The position numbers and the translations under genes are program-made. Positions 9,472 to 18,700 of a DNA stretch of 64,000 nucleotides are shown in pieces. The notes under the pieces are model-generated. The model saw only the letters and a program-made list of their open reading frames with translations. It did no database searches and was not told where the DNA came from. Within the stretch, counting starts at the first letter, position 1. The number at the start of each line of letters is the position of its first letter. The stretch comes from JBDHWG01 sp046328525 (GTDB lineage Bacteria > Chloroflexota > Anaerolineae > Epilineales > JAHCIE01): assembly GCA_046328525.1 (NCBI GenBank), contig JAXLWK010000007.1, forward strand, positions 248,001 to 312,000, written 5' to 3'.

Positions 9472-9499
9472 GTAGAGACGCGCCATGGTGCGTCTCTAC
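9472..9499. repeat. Palindromic repeat, GTAGAGACGCGCC family
   Basis: GTAGAGACGCGCC-ATGG-TGCGTCTCTAC, palindromic but for one base. A perfect 32-bp copy stands at 25354-25385. A separate small hairpin (GCTGGAGA/TCTCCAGC, 9435-9454) lies beside it. Both lie in the 212-base gap upstream of the BTAD gene. Confidence 0.7.
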
Positions 9500-9540
9500 T
9501 GCGCCGCCAGCGGAATGCGGCAATCAATAGTAACGGTTCA

Positions 9541-9583
9541 TTAGTCGTTTCCCAAGCCGCAGAACGACTGAAGTCGTCACTAC
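9541..9583. repeat. Dispersed repeat, AACGACTGAAGTCGT family
   Basis: Carries the self-complementary core AACGACTGAAGTCGTCACTAC. Related copies are at 32446-32503 and at 54473-54517, where the element is interrupted by insertion sequences. It lies between the enoyl-CoA hydratase stop and the BTAD start. Confidence 0.7.
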
Positions 9584-9611
9584 AGACACGCACCTCACGG
9601 GTCACACACCG

Positions 9612-10397
9612 TTAGCGGCCCTTCCACTGCGGCGGCCGCTTCTCCAGGAACGCGCGGAAGCCTTCGAAGGCGTCTTCGCTGGCGAAGATCTCCCCCTGGT
9701 AGATCGCTTCCTGGGCGAGCGCCTGGTCGAAGGTGCTCGCCTGGGCCGCGTAGACCGCTTTCTTCGCGCGCTGCATGGCAAGCGGGGCCTGGGCGGCCAG
9801 GAGCGCCGCGTACTCCAGTACCCGCACCTCGAAAATGTCGTAGGCGTAGACCTTGTTCGCCAGCCCGATGCGCAAGGCTTCCTCGGCCGGCACCGACTCG
9901 CCGGTGAGAATCAGCTCCAGGGCGCGGCCGAGGCCGACGAGGCGCTGTAACGACCACGTTCCGCCGCCGTCCGGCACCAGGCCGCGGCGCACGAACAGCT
10001 CGGCGAACACCGCGCGGTCCGATGCCAGCCGGATGTCGCACGCGAGGGCGAGGTCCAGCCCAATGCCGGCGGCCGGGCCGTCAATGGCCGCGATCACCGG
10101 CCAGGGGCAGGCGCGAATGGCTTTCATCGTCGGGTGGTACACGTCGGTGAGGATGCGGATCGCCGACTCGCGATCGAGGGCAGCCTGCCCGGCGGCGGAC
10201 AGGTCGGCGCCCGACGAGAACGCGCCGCCCGCGCCGCGGATGACGACGACGCGGCTCTCGGCATCCGCCGCCGCCGCCTCGACACCCTCCCGCAGCGCCG
10301 TCATCGTCTCAGGATCCACGGCGTTGCGGACCTGTGGGCGGTTGATCGTGAGGAGCCAGATCGGCCCCTGACGATCCACCAGGACTTTATCGGTCAT
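9612..10397 (-). CDS. Enoyl-CoA hydratase/isomerase family protein
   Basis: 261 aa from ATG 10397 (MTDKVLVDRQGPIWLLTINR), with AGAGGGG upstream. Crotonase-fold signatures: oxyanion-hole stretch GAGGAFSSGADLSA, then GPAAGIGLDLALACDIRLAS and FVRRGLVPDGGGTWSLQRLV. The residue after Pro in VPDGGG is Asp. Classical hydratases carry Glu there, while PaaG-type isomerases and several others carry Asp, so isomerase or related chemistry is as likely as hydration. It acts in the cytoplasm on CoA thioesters of fatty or aromatic acid breakdown. It has no operon partner: the downstream gap holds repeats and the upstream gene diverges. Confidence 0.85.
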   Translation of the reverse strand: MTDKVLVDRQGPIWLLTINRPQVRNAVDPETMTALREGVEAAAADAESRVVVIRGAGGAFSSGADLSAAGQAALDRESAIRILTDVYHPTMKAIRACPWPVIAAIDGPAAGIGLDLALACDIRLASDRAVFAELFVRRGLVPDGGGTWSLQRLVGLGRALELILTGESVPAEEALRIGLANKVYAYDIFEVRVLEYAALLAAQAPLAMQRAKKAVYAAQASTFDQALAQEAIYQGEIFASEDAFEGFRAFLEKRPPQWKGR

Positions 10398-10547
10398 AAC
10401 CCCTCTCTCTGGGAAGACCCCGCCGCCCCCGCGGCGCTGTGGGTCTCTCCTATTATACAACGCTGCGCGGCGTGTGGCGAAAGGAATTGTTGCCGGAATT
10501 ACCTACGCGACGCATAATTGTGGACTTCTTGCAGCCGGAGCGAGTCC

Positions 10548-11354
10548 GTGAAGTTCGCAGTGATCTCAGACATCCACGGCAATCTGCCTGCCCTGGACGC
10601 CGTCCTCGACCATATCGCGTCCCGTCATCCAGACGAAGTCGTGGTGGCCGGGGACCTGGTGAATCGCGGCCCGCAATCCGCTGAGGTTGTGGCCCGCCTG
10701 CGCCCCCTCGGCTACCCCACGGTCAAGGGCAACCACGAGCGCTACGTCCTGGCGCAGGCCCACGGCCACCACCACGAGGAACACGGCGACGACTACGCGC
10801 CATCGCGCTGGGCGGCGCGGCAACTCGACGAGGACGCCATCGCCTACCTGGATGATCTGCCGGCGACGCTGTGCGTGGGCGACTTCCTGGTGGTACACGG
10901 CAGCCCGCGCGGCGACCAGGACGGCATCTTCCGCCGCCACACCGACCACGATCTGCAAGACCGCCTCGCCAGCCACCCGGCCGTCATCTGCGGCCACACC
11001 CACGTCTCCCTCGTGCGCCACTGGTCCGGCGGCATGGTTGTCAACGCCGGCTCGGCCGGTAACACCTTCGAGGGCGACACGCTGGCGCGCTACGCCTGGC
11101 TGGAGAACCGCCACGACGGGTGGCACGCCGAGATCGTCTCCCTCGCCTACGATGTGGACGCCGCGCTCCGCGCCTTCGACCAGGGCGACTACCTGGCGGA
11201 GGGCGGCCCGATGGCGCGGCTGTTCCGCGTGGAAATCGCCAGCGGCCGCAACCACCTCATCCCGGCCTACCTGGCCCACCGCGAGGCCGTCGAGGCGCGG
11301 CAGATGACCCTGACCCAGGCCGTCGCGTTGTACCTGGCGAGTCTCGAGCACTAA
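10548..11354 (+). CDS. Metallophosphoesterase (calcineurin-like)
   Basis: 268 aa. I use GTG 10548 (VKFAVISDIHGNLPALDAVL) because GGAG stands seven bases upstream; an earlier in-frame TTG would add ten residues foreign to the family. All metal-binding blocks are visible: DIHGN, GDLVNRG, GNHE and GHTH. The protein is YfcE/ApaH-like, a dinuclear-metal phosphodiesterase or phosphatase; the substrate is unknown. It is the first gene of a plus-strand run; the MFS permease begins three bases after its stop. Confidence 0.85.
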   Translation: MKFAVISDIHGNLPALDAVLDHIASRHPDEVVVAGDLVNRGPQSAEVVARLRPLGYPTVKGNHERYVLAQAHGHHHEEHGDDYAPSRWAARQLDEDAIAYLDDLPATLCVGDFLVVHGSPRGDQDGIFRRHTDHDLQDRLASHPAVICGHTHVSLVRHWSGGMVVNAGSAGNTFEGDTLARYAWLENRHDGWHAEIVSLAYDVDAALRAFDQGDYLAEGGPMARLFRVEIASGRNHLIPAYLAHREAVEARQMTLTQAVALYLASLEH

Positions 11355-11357
11355 GCC

Positions 11358-12611
11358 ATGGCCAGGCACGCATGGCTCGTCGCCCGCCGTCCAGGTGTCG
11401 CCGTCCTCCTCGTCGTCGTCACCCTCATGTTCGGCGGCTTCTTCATGCTCATCCCCTTCGTTTCGGTGTACGGGACGCGGGAGCTTGGCTTGAGCGCCGC
11501 CGCCGTCGGCAGCATCCTGGCGATGCGCGTCGTCGTGCAGCAGGGGTTAAGCGTATTTGGGGGCGCGTTCGCCGACGAAGTCGGCTACAAGCCCGTCCTG
11601 GCGCTGGGCATCTTCATCCGCGCCGTCGGCTTCACCCTGTTCGCCTTTAGCCATAGCTTCTGGAGCCTGATGCTCGCGGCCCTCGTCGCCGCGCTCGGCG
11701 GCGTCCTCTTCGAAGCCACCCACAAGGCCGCCCTGGCGTCGTTGGTGCCGGCGGAAGAGCGCGCCGTCGCCTTCTCCCTCCTCGGCACCGCCGGGCGTGT
11801 CGGGACGATGCTGGGGCCGCTGGTGGCCGTAGTGCTGCTACCCATCGGCTTCGCCACCCTCAGCATGGCTGCGGCGGGCTGCTTCTTCGTCGCCTCCGCC
11901 GCCGTCCTGCTGTTCCTGCCCAGGGTCCACGCGCCGAAAGTCGCGGACAGGCCCTCCATCCCGGCCATGCTCGTCCGGGTGTGGGCTGACCGTCCCTTCG
12001 TCACGTTCACCGCGCTCACCATCGGCTACTGGTTCCTGTTCAACCAGCTCTTCCTCTCCCTGCCCCTGTACGTCAGCTACATCACCGGCAGCGACGCCGT
12101 CGTCGGGCAGGTACTCGCCGTCTACTCCGGCTTTGCCCTGGTCGCCCAGTACCCCGTCGTGGCCTGGGCGAGCCGCCGCTTCGCGCCCTTCGCCATGATG
12201 ACCGTCGGCTGCGGCCTCATGGCCGTAGGCATGGCCGGCCTGGCCTTCCTGCCGCCGGCCCTCGCCCCCTGGGTCGGCCTGGCCGTCCTGCTGTTTGCCG
12301 TCCCCCTCGTCGTGTACACCCTGGGCGACCTGCTCGTTCAGCCGACCATCGCCGCCATCACCGGCGACATGGCGCGGCCCGAGGCGCTCGGCAGCTACTT
12401 CGGCTTCAGCGCCCTCGGCCTCGCCATCGGCGGCGGCCTGGGGAATGCCCTCGGCGGCGTCCTGTTCGACCAGTCGGTCGCCCTGGGCGTGCCGTCCGTG
12501 CCCTGGGTCGCCTTTGCCCTCGTCGCCGGCAGCCTGGCCGTTGCGTTCCGCTGGTTCGGCCGACGCATCACCCTTGTCCCGGTCGCCTCTGCCCCTGAAG
12601 GAGCAACATGA
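11358..12611 (+). CDS. Major facilitator superfamily permease
   Basis: 417 aa with about 12 hydrophobic segments. The start is ATG 11358, three bases after the phosphoesterase stop. The first helix is VAVLLVVVTLMFGGFFMLIP. The loop between helices 2 and 3 reads FADEVGYKPVLALG, the usual MFS position for a D-x-x-G-[YR] motif. It resembles drug/sugar efflux MFS proteins; the substrate cannot be predicted. Its stop overlaps the ATG of the following subtilase (ATGA at 12608), implying translational coupling and perhaps a shared transcript. Confidence 0.85.
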   Translation: MARHAWLVARRPGVAVLLVVVTLMFGGFFMLIPFVSVYGTRELGLSAAAVGSILAMRVVVQQGLSVFGGAFADEVGYKPVLALGIFIRAVGFTLFAFSHSFWSLMLAALVAALGGVLFEATHKAALASLVPAEERAVAFSLLGTAGRVGTMLGPLVAVVLLPIGFATLSMAAAGCFFVASAAVLLFLPRVHAPKVADRPSIPAMLVRVWADRPFVTFTALTIGYWFLFNQLFLSLPLYVSYITGSDAVVGQVLAVYSGFALVAQYPVVAWASRRFAPFAMMTVGCGLMAVGMAGLAFLPPALAPWVGLAVLLFAVPLVVYTLGDLLVQPTIAAITGDMARPEALGSYFGFSALGLAIGGGLGNALGGVLFDQSVALGVPSVPWVAFALVAGSLAVAFRWFGRRITLVPVASAPEGAT

Positions 12612-15484
12612 GTATCACCCCCCGACCACAGCGCCGCGCGCCTCGGCCCCATTGGGCCGTCGCCGCCGTCTTTTTCCTTCTCGTGACCCTCGCCGCCAGC
12701 AGCGCCACCCTCGCCGCCGATCAACCCCAGGCCCCTGCGCCCATCGCGCCCGACGTGCGGCAAGCCGCCGGCGCCGGCGCGCGCACCGTGAGCGTCATCC
12801 TGGAGCTTCAAGGCGCGCCGGTCGTCGCCACCTACCTGGCGGCGCAGGCCGGCGGCGCGGCCAAAGCCGACGCAGTGGCGGCGCAGCAGAGGCGGCTGGC
12901 GCAGATTCAGGCGCAGCAGGCGCGCGTCGAAGTGGCGGTGCAGCGCCTCGGCGCACCCGTCCTCCAGCGCTACACCAATCTGATGAACGGCCTGCTCGTC
13001 CACGCGACGCCCGACCGCCTGGCGGACCTGGCGCGGATCCCAGGCGTCGCCGCCATCCGCTCCGCGCCGGTCTACAGCCCCGCCCTCTCCCACTCCGTCC
13101 CGTTCATCGGCGCGGACACCGTGCGGCAGACGCTCGGCCTGGATGGGCGCGACACGACCATCGCCATCATTGACACAGGCCTGGACTACACGCACCGCGA
13201 TTTCGGCGGCCCAGGCACGACCGATGCCTACCTGGCGGCCAGCGCCGACCCGACTGCCTTGCCGTCGCTCTACAAGGGCCAGCCGCTGTTCCCGACGCTC
13301 AAAGTCATCGGCGGCTACGACTTCATCGGCGAGCGCTACGATCCCTACGCGACCTGCTCAACGGCGCAGCAAGGCGCTGGCGAGTGTTCCACCGTGCCGG
13401 AGCCGGACCCGAACCCGATTGACCTGGGCGGCCACGGAACCCACGTCGCCGGCATCGCCGCCGGGTTCGGCGTCCCCAACGACTCCGTCAACGGCTCCAT
13501 CCCGTCCACCTTCGGCGGCGCAACGGTCTACCACGGCGTCGCCCCCGCTGCGCGCCTCTACGCCTACAAAGTGTTCGCTTCGGGCGGCGCAAAGTCGGAC
13601 CTGATCGCCGGCGCGGTGGACCGCGCCATGGACCCGAACGACGACGGCGACCTGAGCGACCACGTCAACGTCATCAACATGTCCCTCGGCGCGCCGTTTA
13701 GCGGCAGCGACGTCCTCAGCCAGATGTCCGACAGCGCGTCGGCGGCCGGCGTCCTGGTCGCGGCGGCGGGCGGCAACGACGGCGACATCCCCTACGTCTC
13801 CGGCGAAAGCTCGGCCGGGCGGTTCGGCCTGTCGGTGGCGTCGAGCTACGCGGCGGGCAGCGTCGCCAGCAGCACCGACTACGCCGACGTCGTCTCCGGC
13901 TTCAGCTCGCGCGGCCCGGACGTGGAGGGCACGCGGCTGAAGCCCGACATCGCCGCGCCCGGCTCGTCCATCGTCTCGGCCGGCATGGGTCGCGGCACGG
14001 GCGCAACCACGCTGAGCGGCACCTCCATGGCGACGCCCCATATCGCCGGCTCCCTCGCCCTCATGCGCCAGCTCCACCCGACCTGGACGTCGCAGGAAGT
14101 GGCGGCGCTGCTCACCAACACCGCCAAGGCGGACCTCTACCTGGACTCGTCGCACAGCCCGTCGTCCCGCGCGCCCATCTCCCGCGTCGGCAGCGGCCGC
14201 GTGGACCTGGTGCACGCTGCCACGACCCAGACCGTCGCCTATGACCCGGACGGCCTGGGGAGCATCTCCTACGGCTTCCAGGCCGTCGCCACCGACGCCT
14301 ACACCGCCACGCGCACCCTGCGCGTCGCCAACAAGTCCAGCGAGACGCGCACCTACGCCCTCACCTGGGGCTGGGCCATCACCCCCACCAACGCGGCGCA
14401 GGTCAGCCTGAGCCTCATCCCGCCAAGCGTCACCCTCGCGCCCGGCGCGGCCGCCGACGTTCAGGTGACGCTGGCCCTGCCGGCGAGCGCCCTGCCCGCC
14501 TTCGGACTCAGCGGCCTGAACACCGGCAGCAGCGCCACCCTGAGCGCCTCCGAGATGGGCGGCTATGTTTATGTCACGCAACAGGTTGTCGGCGGCGACA
14601 GTCTGCACGTGCCGTTCTACTTCCTCGGCCGCCGCGCGTCGAGCGTGACCACCGACAGGACAGCGCTGGGCCTCGACGGGCGCGGCGCCGACCACGCTGC
14701 CACGCTCACCCTCACCAACACATCCGGCTACACCGGCACGGCCGAGGTGTTCGCGCTCATGGGCGAAGACCCGGCGGAGACCGGCGGCGCGAGCGCAACC
14801 GACGTGCAGCGCGTCGGCGTCCGCGCCCGCAACGGCCTGCTCGACTTCGCCGTCCAGGCGTACACGCCGCGCGCCGTGCCCCTGGCCGCCGTGTTCATCG
14901 TTCACCTGGACACCAACGGCGACGGCGGCGCCGACTGGCAGCTGTTCAACTTCGACGACGGCGCGGCGACGCGGGGCGGCGTGTCGGGGCGCAGCCGCGC
15001 GTACCTGTGCCCGGAGAGCGTCAAGCTCGACATCGTCGCCCTCAACTCGCCGCCGCTGCCGAGCGGCTGCGTGGCCGAGCTGCCAACCGACTTCAGCCTC
15101 AACAGCGGCGTGACAGTGCTGAGCGTGCGCGCCGCCGACGTCAATCTCACCGCCAACACGGCCTTGCGCTTCTACGTTACGACGCTCGACTGGATCAAGG
15201 ACTACACCACGTTCTCGGACCGCGCCCCGGATCGCGGCTGGTACGCCTACGATGGCAGCCACCCGCGCCTCCTGACCGACAGCCTGACGGCGACGATCCC
15301 GCCGCGCAGCGCGGCCACCGTTCGGGCCTGGGCGAGCGCGGCGACGAATGGCTACACCAGCGGGAGTATCGAGCAGGGCCTGCTCCTGTTCCACCGCAAC
15401 AACGCGCCCGGCGGCCGCGAGGTGGACACCGTCGCCGTCGCCGCGCCCGCGCTCTATCTGCCGTACCTCGTCGGCGGCCAATAA
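12608..15484 (+). CDS. Secreted S8 subtilisin-like serine protease (958 aa)
   Basis: Signal peptide (HWAVAAVFFLLVTLAASSATLAA), an I9-type propeptide (~45-150, containing GVAAIRSAPVY), then a classical subtilase domain. Catalytic Asp189 (IAIIDTGLDYTHRDF), His276 (GGHGTHVAGIAAG), Ser473 (LSGTSMATPHIAG). A long beta-rich C-terminal region (~530-950) follows. The protein ends in LYLPYLVGGQ, which resembles the tail motif found at the end of other Chloroflexota secreted proteins. Start overlaps the MFS stop. Expected to degrade extracellular protein. It is the only one of the three neighbouring subtilases with fully canonical motifs. Confidence 0.92.
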   Translation: MSITPRPQRRAPRPHWAVAAVFFLLVTLAASSATLAADQPQAPAPIAPDVRQAAGAGARTVSVILELQGAPVVATYLAAQAGGAAKADAVAAQQRRLAQIQAQQARVEVAVQRLGAPVLQRYTNLMNGLLVHATPDRLADLARIPGVAAIRSAPVYSPALSHSVPFIGADTVRQTLGLDGRDTTIAIIDTGLDYTHRDFGGPGTTDAYLAASADPTALPSLYKGQPLFPTLKVIGGYDFIGERYDPYATCSTAQQGAGECSTVPEPDPNPIDLGGHGTHVAGIAAGFGVPNDSVNGSIPSTFGGATVYHGVAPAARLYAYKVFASGGAKSDLIAGAVDRAMDPNDDGDLSDHVNVINMSLGAPFSGSDVLSQMSDSASAAGVLVAAAGGNDGDIPYVSGESSAGRFGLSVASSYAAGSVASSTDYADVVSGFSSRGPDVEGTRLKPDIAAPGSSIVSAGMGRGTGATTLSGTSMATPHIAGSLALMRQLHPTWTSQEVAALLTNTAKADLYLDSSHSPSSRAPISRVGSGRVDLVHAATTQTVAYDPDGLGSISYGFQAVATDAYTATRTLRVANKSSETRTYALTWGWAITPTNAAQVSLSLIPPSVTLAPGAAADVQVTLALPASALPAFGLSGLNTGSSATLSASEMGGYVYVTQQVVGGDSLHVPFYFLGRRASSVTTDRTALGLDGRGADHAATLTLTNTSGYTGTAEVFALMGEDPAETGGASATDVQRVGVRARNGLLDFAVQAYTPRAVPLAAVFIVHLDTNGDGGADWQLFNFDDGAATRGGVSGRSRAYLCPESVKLDIVALNSPPLPSGCVAELPTDFSLNSGVTVLSVRAADVNLTANTALRFYVTTLDWIKDYTTFSDRAPDRGWYAYDGSHPRLLTDSLTATIPPRSAATVRAWASAATNGYTSGSIEQGLLLFHRNNAPGGREVDTVAVAAPALYLPYLVGGQ

Positions 15485-15530
15485 CGTCTATAGATAACGG
15501 GACTATAGGTTACGGCGCATGGTGTAGCGC

Positions 15531-15570
15531 CTTTCGCGTTTTTCGCGGTCTTTCGTGCCTTTCGTGGTCC
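15531..15570. repeat. Half copy of the CGAAAGACACGAAAG repeat element
   Basis: CTTTCGCGTTTTTCGCGGTC followed by TTTCGTGCCTTTCGTGGTCC matches the right arm of the 100-bp inverted repeats at 25455-25554 and 59964-60063. The left arm is absent. Confidence 0.65.
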
Positions 15571-15606
15571 AACGACCCACGGGAGGAGTGGTCTAGACTG
15601 CCAACG

Positions 15607-15683
15607 GCTCGCAACGGATACGCACGGATAAACGGATACGGAGCAGACCTATTCGTTCATCCGTGACCCCATCCGTTGCGAGC
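15607..15683. repeat. 77-bp inverted-repeat element before the second subtilase
   Basis: Outer arms GCTCGCAACGGAT (15607-15619) and its exact complement (15671-15683); inner arms CACGGAT (15623-15629) and ATCCGTG (15659-15665). It ends 28 bases before the start codon, so it would fold in the leader of the protease mRNA. No coding potential. Confidence 0.65.
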
Positions 15684-15710
15684 AGGGTTATTCTCAAAGG
15701 AGTGCGTGCT

Positions 15711-18700
15711 ATGCACTTGAAGATACACCGACTGCTTATCGCCAGTCTCGCGGCGACCGCCCTTGTCGCCGCCTTGCTGCTCGGCCTGGCCCGCAGCGCG
15801 CCCGCCGACGCCCAGGGGCCGGCCGCCGGCGAGGCCGCCGCGCGCGGCCTACAAAACCCATCCGCCAGGACGACGACCGGCGAAGACGACGCCCTGGCGC
15901 GCCTCAGCCCGCGCCTGCTGCCCCAGGCCCGCAGCGGCCGCCCGGAGACCGTCTACGTCAGCGTCCTCGCCCGCGACGGGACATCCCTGGACGGCGTCGC
16001 CGAGCGCTGGCGCGCCCTCAAGACGCCCCTCGGCGCGAACCGCATCCTCGCCGCCCAGGTGCGCCAGGACCGGCTCATCAAGCTGGCCTCGCTGCCCGGC
16101 GTCGTCGGCGTGATGCCGACCGCGCTCACGGCGGCGGAGCGGGCGCAGATCCGCAACGCGGCCGCGCAGCGCAGGGGGCAGGCCGCCGCCGCCGCGCAGA
16201 AGCCGTCCACCACGCCGATGAAGGCGGACGCGCCGGAGCTGTGGTACTCGACCCAGGCGCTCGGCGTCAACCGCGCCGCCGCCAACGGCTATGACGGCAG
16301 CGGCGTAATCGTCGGCGTGAACGACGACGGCGTGGACTTCGGCCACCCCGACCTCCAGGGTACGTTCGCCACCGACCCGCACCCGGAGTCGCCCTACTAC
16401 GGCTTCCCCCTAGTGTACGACCACGAGTCGGCGGCGGCCTACGTCCTGAGTGGCGGCGACCCGGCGGGCACGAACTACGCCGCCAGCGCCGCGACGTTCA
16501 CTTCTCCCGCCGCGTATGGCATGACCGGCACGATTGAGATTCAGATACCGGCCTACGTCGGCGACGCCACGATTCAGCCGATTCTCACGCCGACAACCGT
16601 CACCGAGACGATCACCTTCCGCAACACCAGCCGCTCCGGCGTCATTCACTACGGCGCGCACCCCGACTCCACCCTCTGGCGCGTGGAGGATATCGGCGGC
16701 GAGACGTTCACCGTTCCCGCCGTCTTCCTGCTCTCCGACGACGCCACCGCCGGCGACTACGACAGCGTCTACGTGGACCTGGGCCGCCAGAGCCGCAGCC
16801 ACCGGATCGAGGCGACCTACGATTTCACGGCGATCCGCCCGGCCCGCCTCGGCCCCGGCCAGGACCCCACGGTCGCCAAAGACCTGGACGGCGACGGCCT
16901 GGCCGACATCTCCGGCGGCATCATCTACTTCATCGCCGACGGCCACAGCCAGATTCCCATCCTCGACTGGCTGTGGGGCGCGTCGGACAGCTTCCCGCCG
17001 CCGCCCGCCGGCGCCCTCGTCGCCTTCTTCGGCGACTTCGGCGGCAACGAGCATGGCACAGCGGTCGCGTCTCAGATCGTCGGTCAGGGGCGCATCCGCA
17101 GCCGCTTCGGCCAGGGGTCCAGCGTCCCCGCCCTGCGTGGCGTCACCGACGGCGACGCGGTCATGGGCGGCGAGACGCCGGGCCTGGCGCCGGGCGCGAA
17201 GATATTCGCCTCGACCTACCTCGGCGACTACCCCCAGTGGGTCGCCATGACCTACGGCTACGACGGCCACCCGGACAGCGGCGACGACGCCCAGATTCTG
17301 TCCAACTCGTGGGGCGACACCGGCTTCCCCCAGAGCCTGGACGCCGGCGGCTTCGCCACCCAGCTTAACGCCCTCGTCCCGAACGTCCTCATCATCGCCT
17401 CGGCCAGCAACGGCGGCGCGGGCTACGGCACGCTCAGCGCGCCCGGCACGGCCGGCACAGTCCTGGCCGTCGGCGCGGCGACGCAGTTCGGGACGACCAC
17501 CGACTCCTCCATCATCAGCTCGACCGTTCAGCTCACCGACGGCAACCCGGCCTCGTTCACGTCGCGCGGCCCCGACCTGCGCGGCCGGCCCGGCGTCGCC
17601 GTCGTCGCCACCGGCGACTCGGCGTCCGGCGCGTTCCCGCTCAACCTGTCCATCGGCCCGGACGGGCGGCTCAACGGCGACAGCGCCTGGCTCGCGTTTA
17701 GCGGCACCAGCCAGGCCGCGCCCCAGGCCGCTGCCGTCGCCGCCCTCGTCTACCAGGCGTACCACGAGCGCACCGGCGCGACGCCGACGTGGCGCACCGC
17801 GCGGGCGCTGCTCCAGGGCACAGCGCGGGACGTCGGCCAGAACCCGGCGATCCAGGGGGCGGGCGAGGTGGACGCGGACACGGCCACGGCCGCCGCCGGC
17901 GGGCTGCACGCGGCAGCTGTCGCGCCGGGCGAGTGGCAGGTCGGCGACTATCGCGGCACGGAGTACCTCGCCTTCCCCAACGTCGCCCACCGCGGCCAGA
18001 GCTACAGCCAGGTCTACACCCTGACAAACAGCTCGCCCGTCAGCCTGACCTACGAGCTATCGGGCGACACCCTGACGCCGATGGATAGCCAGGAGTGGAC
18101 GCTCCAGACGGACAAGGCCAAGGAAAGCCGCTACAGCCCCTACCGGCCCGACTACCTGATCCTGCCGGAGAAGATTAGCATCCCGCCGGGCACGGACATG
18201 CTGCGTGTCGCGCTGGCGCAACCCTTCGCCTCCTTCTGCAACGAGGACCCAGCCGGGCTGCACATCGGCTGCGGGCGGGCGGGCAAGAGCAGTTGGAGCC
18301 TGTCGGCGTACCAGTGGCTCGACTGGAACCACAACGGCCGCGTCTGGACCGACCGCAACGGGAACGGCGTCGTCAACACAGGCGAGTTGGACCTGCCCGC
18401 CGCGCTGCCCGGCCAGCTCACGCCCGACCCCAACACTTCGCGCGAGCTGAACCCCCTGGGCGTGTCCTGGCTCGGCGGCAACAGCCAGGACCTGCGCATC
18501 TTCCGCCCGACGGAGCAGGGCGCCGACGGCCTGATGCTCGGCGTCAGCCACCAGCGCTACCAGACCGGCGCCCCGCCCACCGACATGCTCAAGCTCAAGG
18601 CGACGTACTACAAGCGGCTGCCCTGGTCGCCGCTGACCCTGGACAGGGCGAGCCTCGTCCTCGCGCCCGGCGAGACGGCGACGTTCCGCGCCACGTTCAA

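Noticed and set aside
10487..10518. TTGTTG…CATAAT as a promoter for the metallophosphoesterase
   Set aside because: The spacer is 20 bases, outside the usual 15-19 range.
12395..13195. Open frames on both strands around the MFS/subtilase junction as an extra gene
   Set aside because: The MFS and subtilase reading frames explain the region fully and overlap by ATGA.
13358..15481. 707-codon minus-strand frame opposite the first subtilase
   Set aside because: Low-complexity Ala/Arg/Val-rich shadow; the subtilase triad is on the plus strand.
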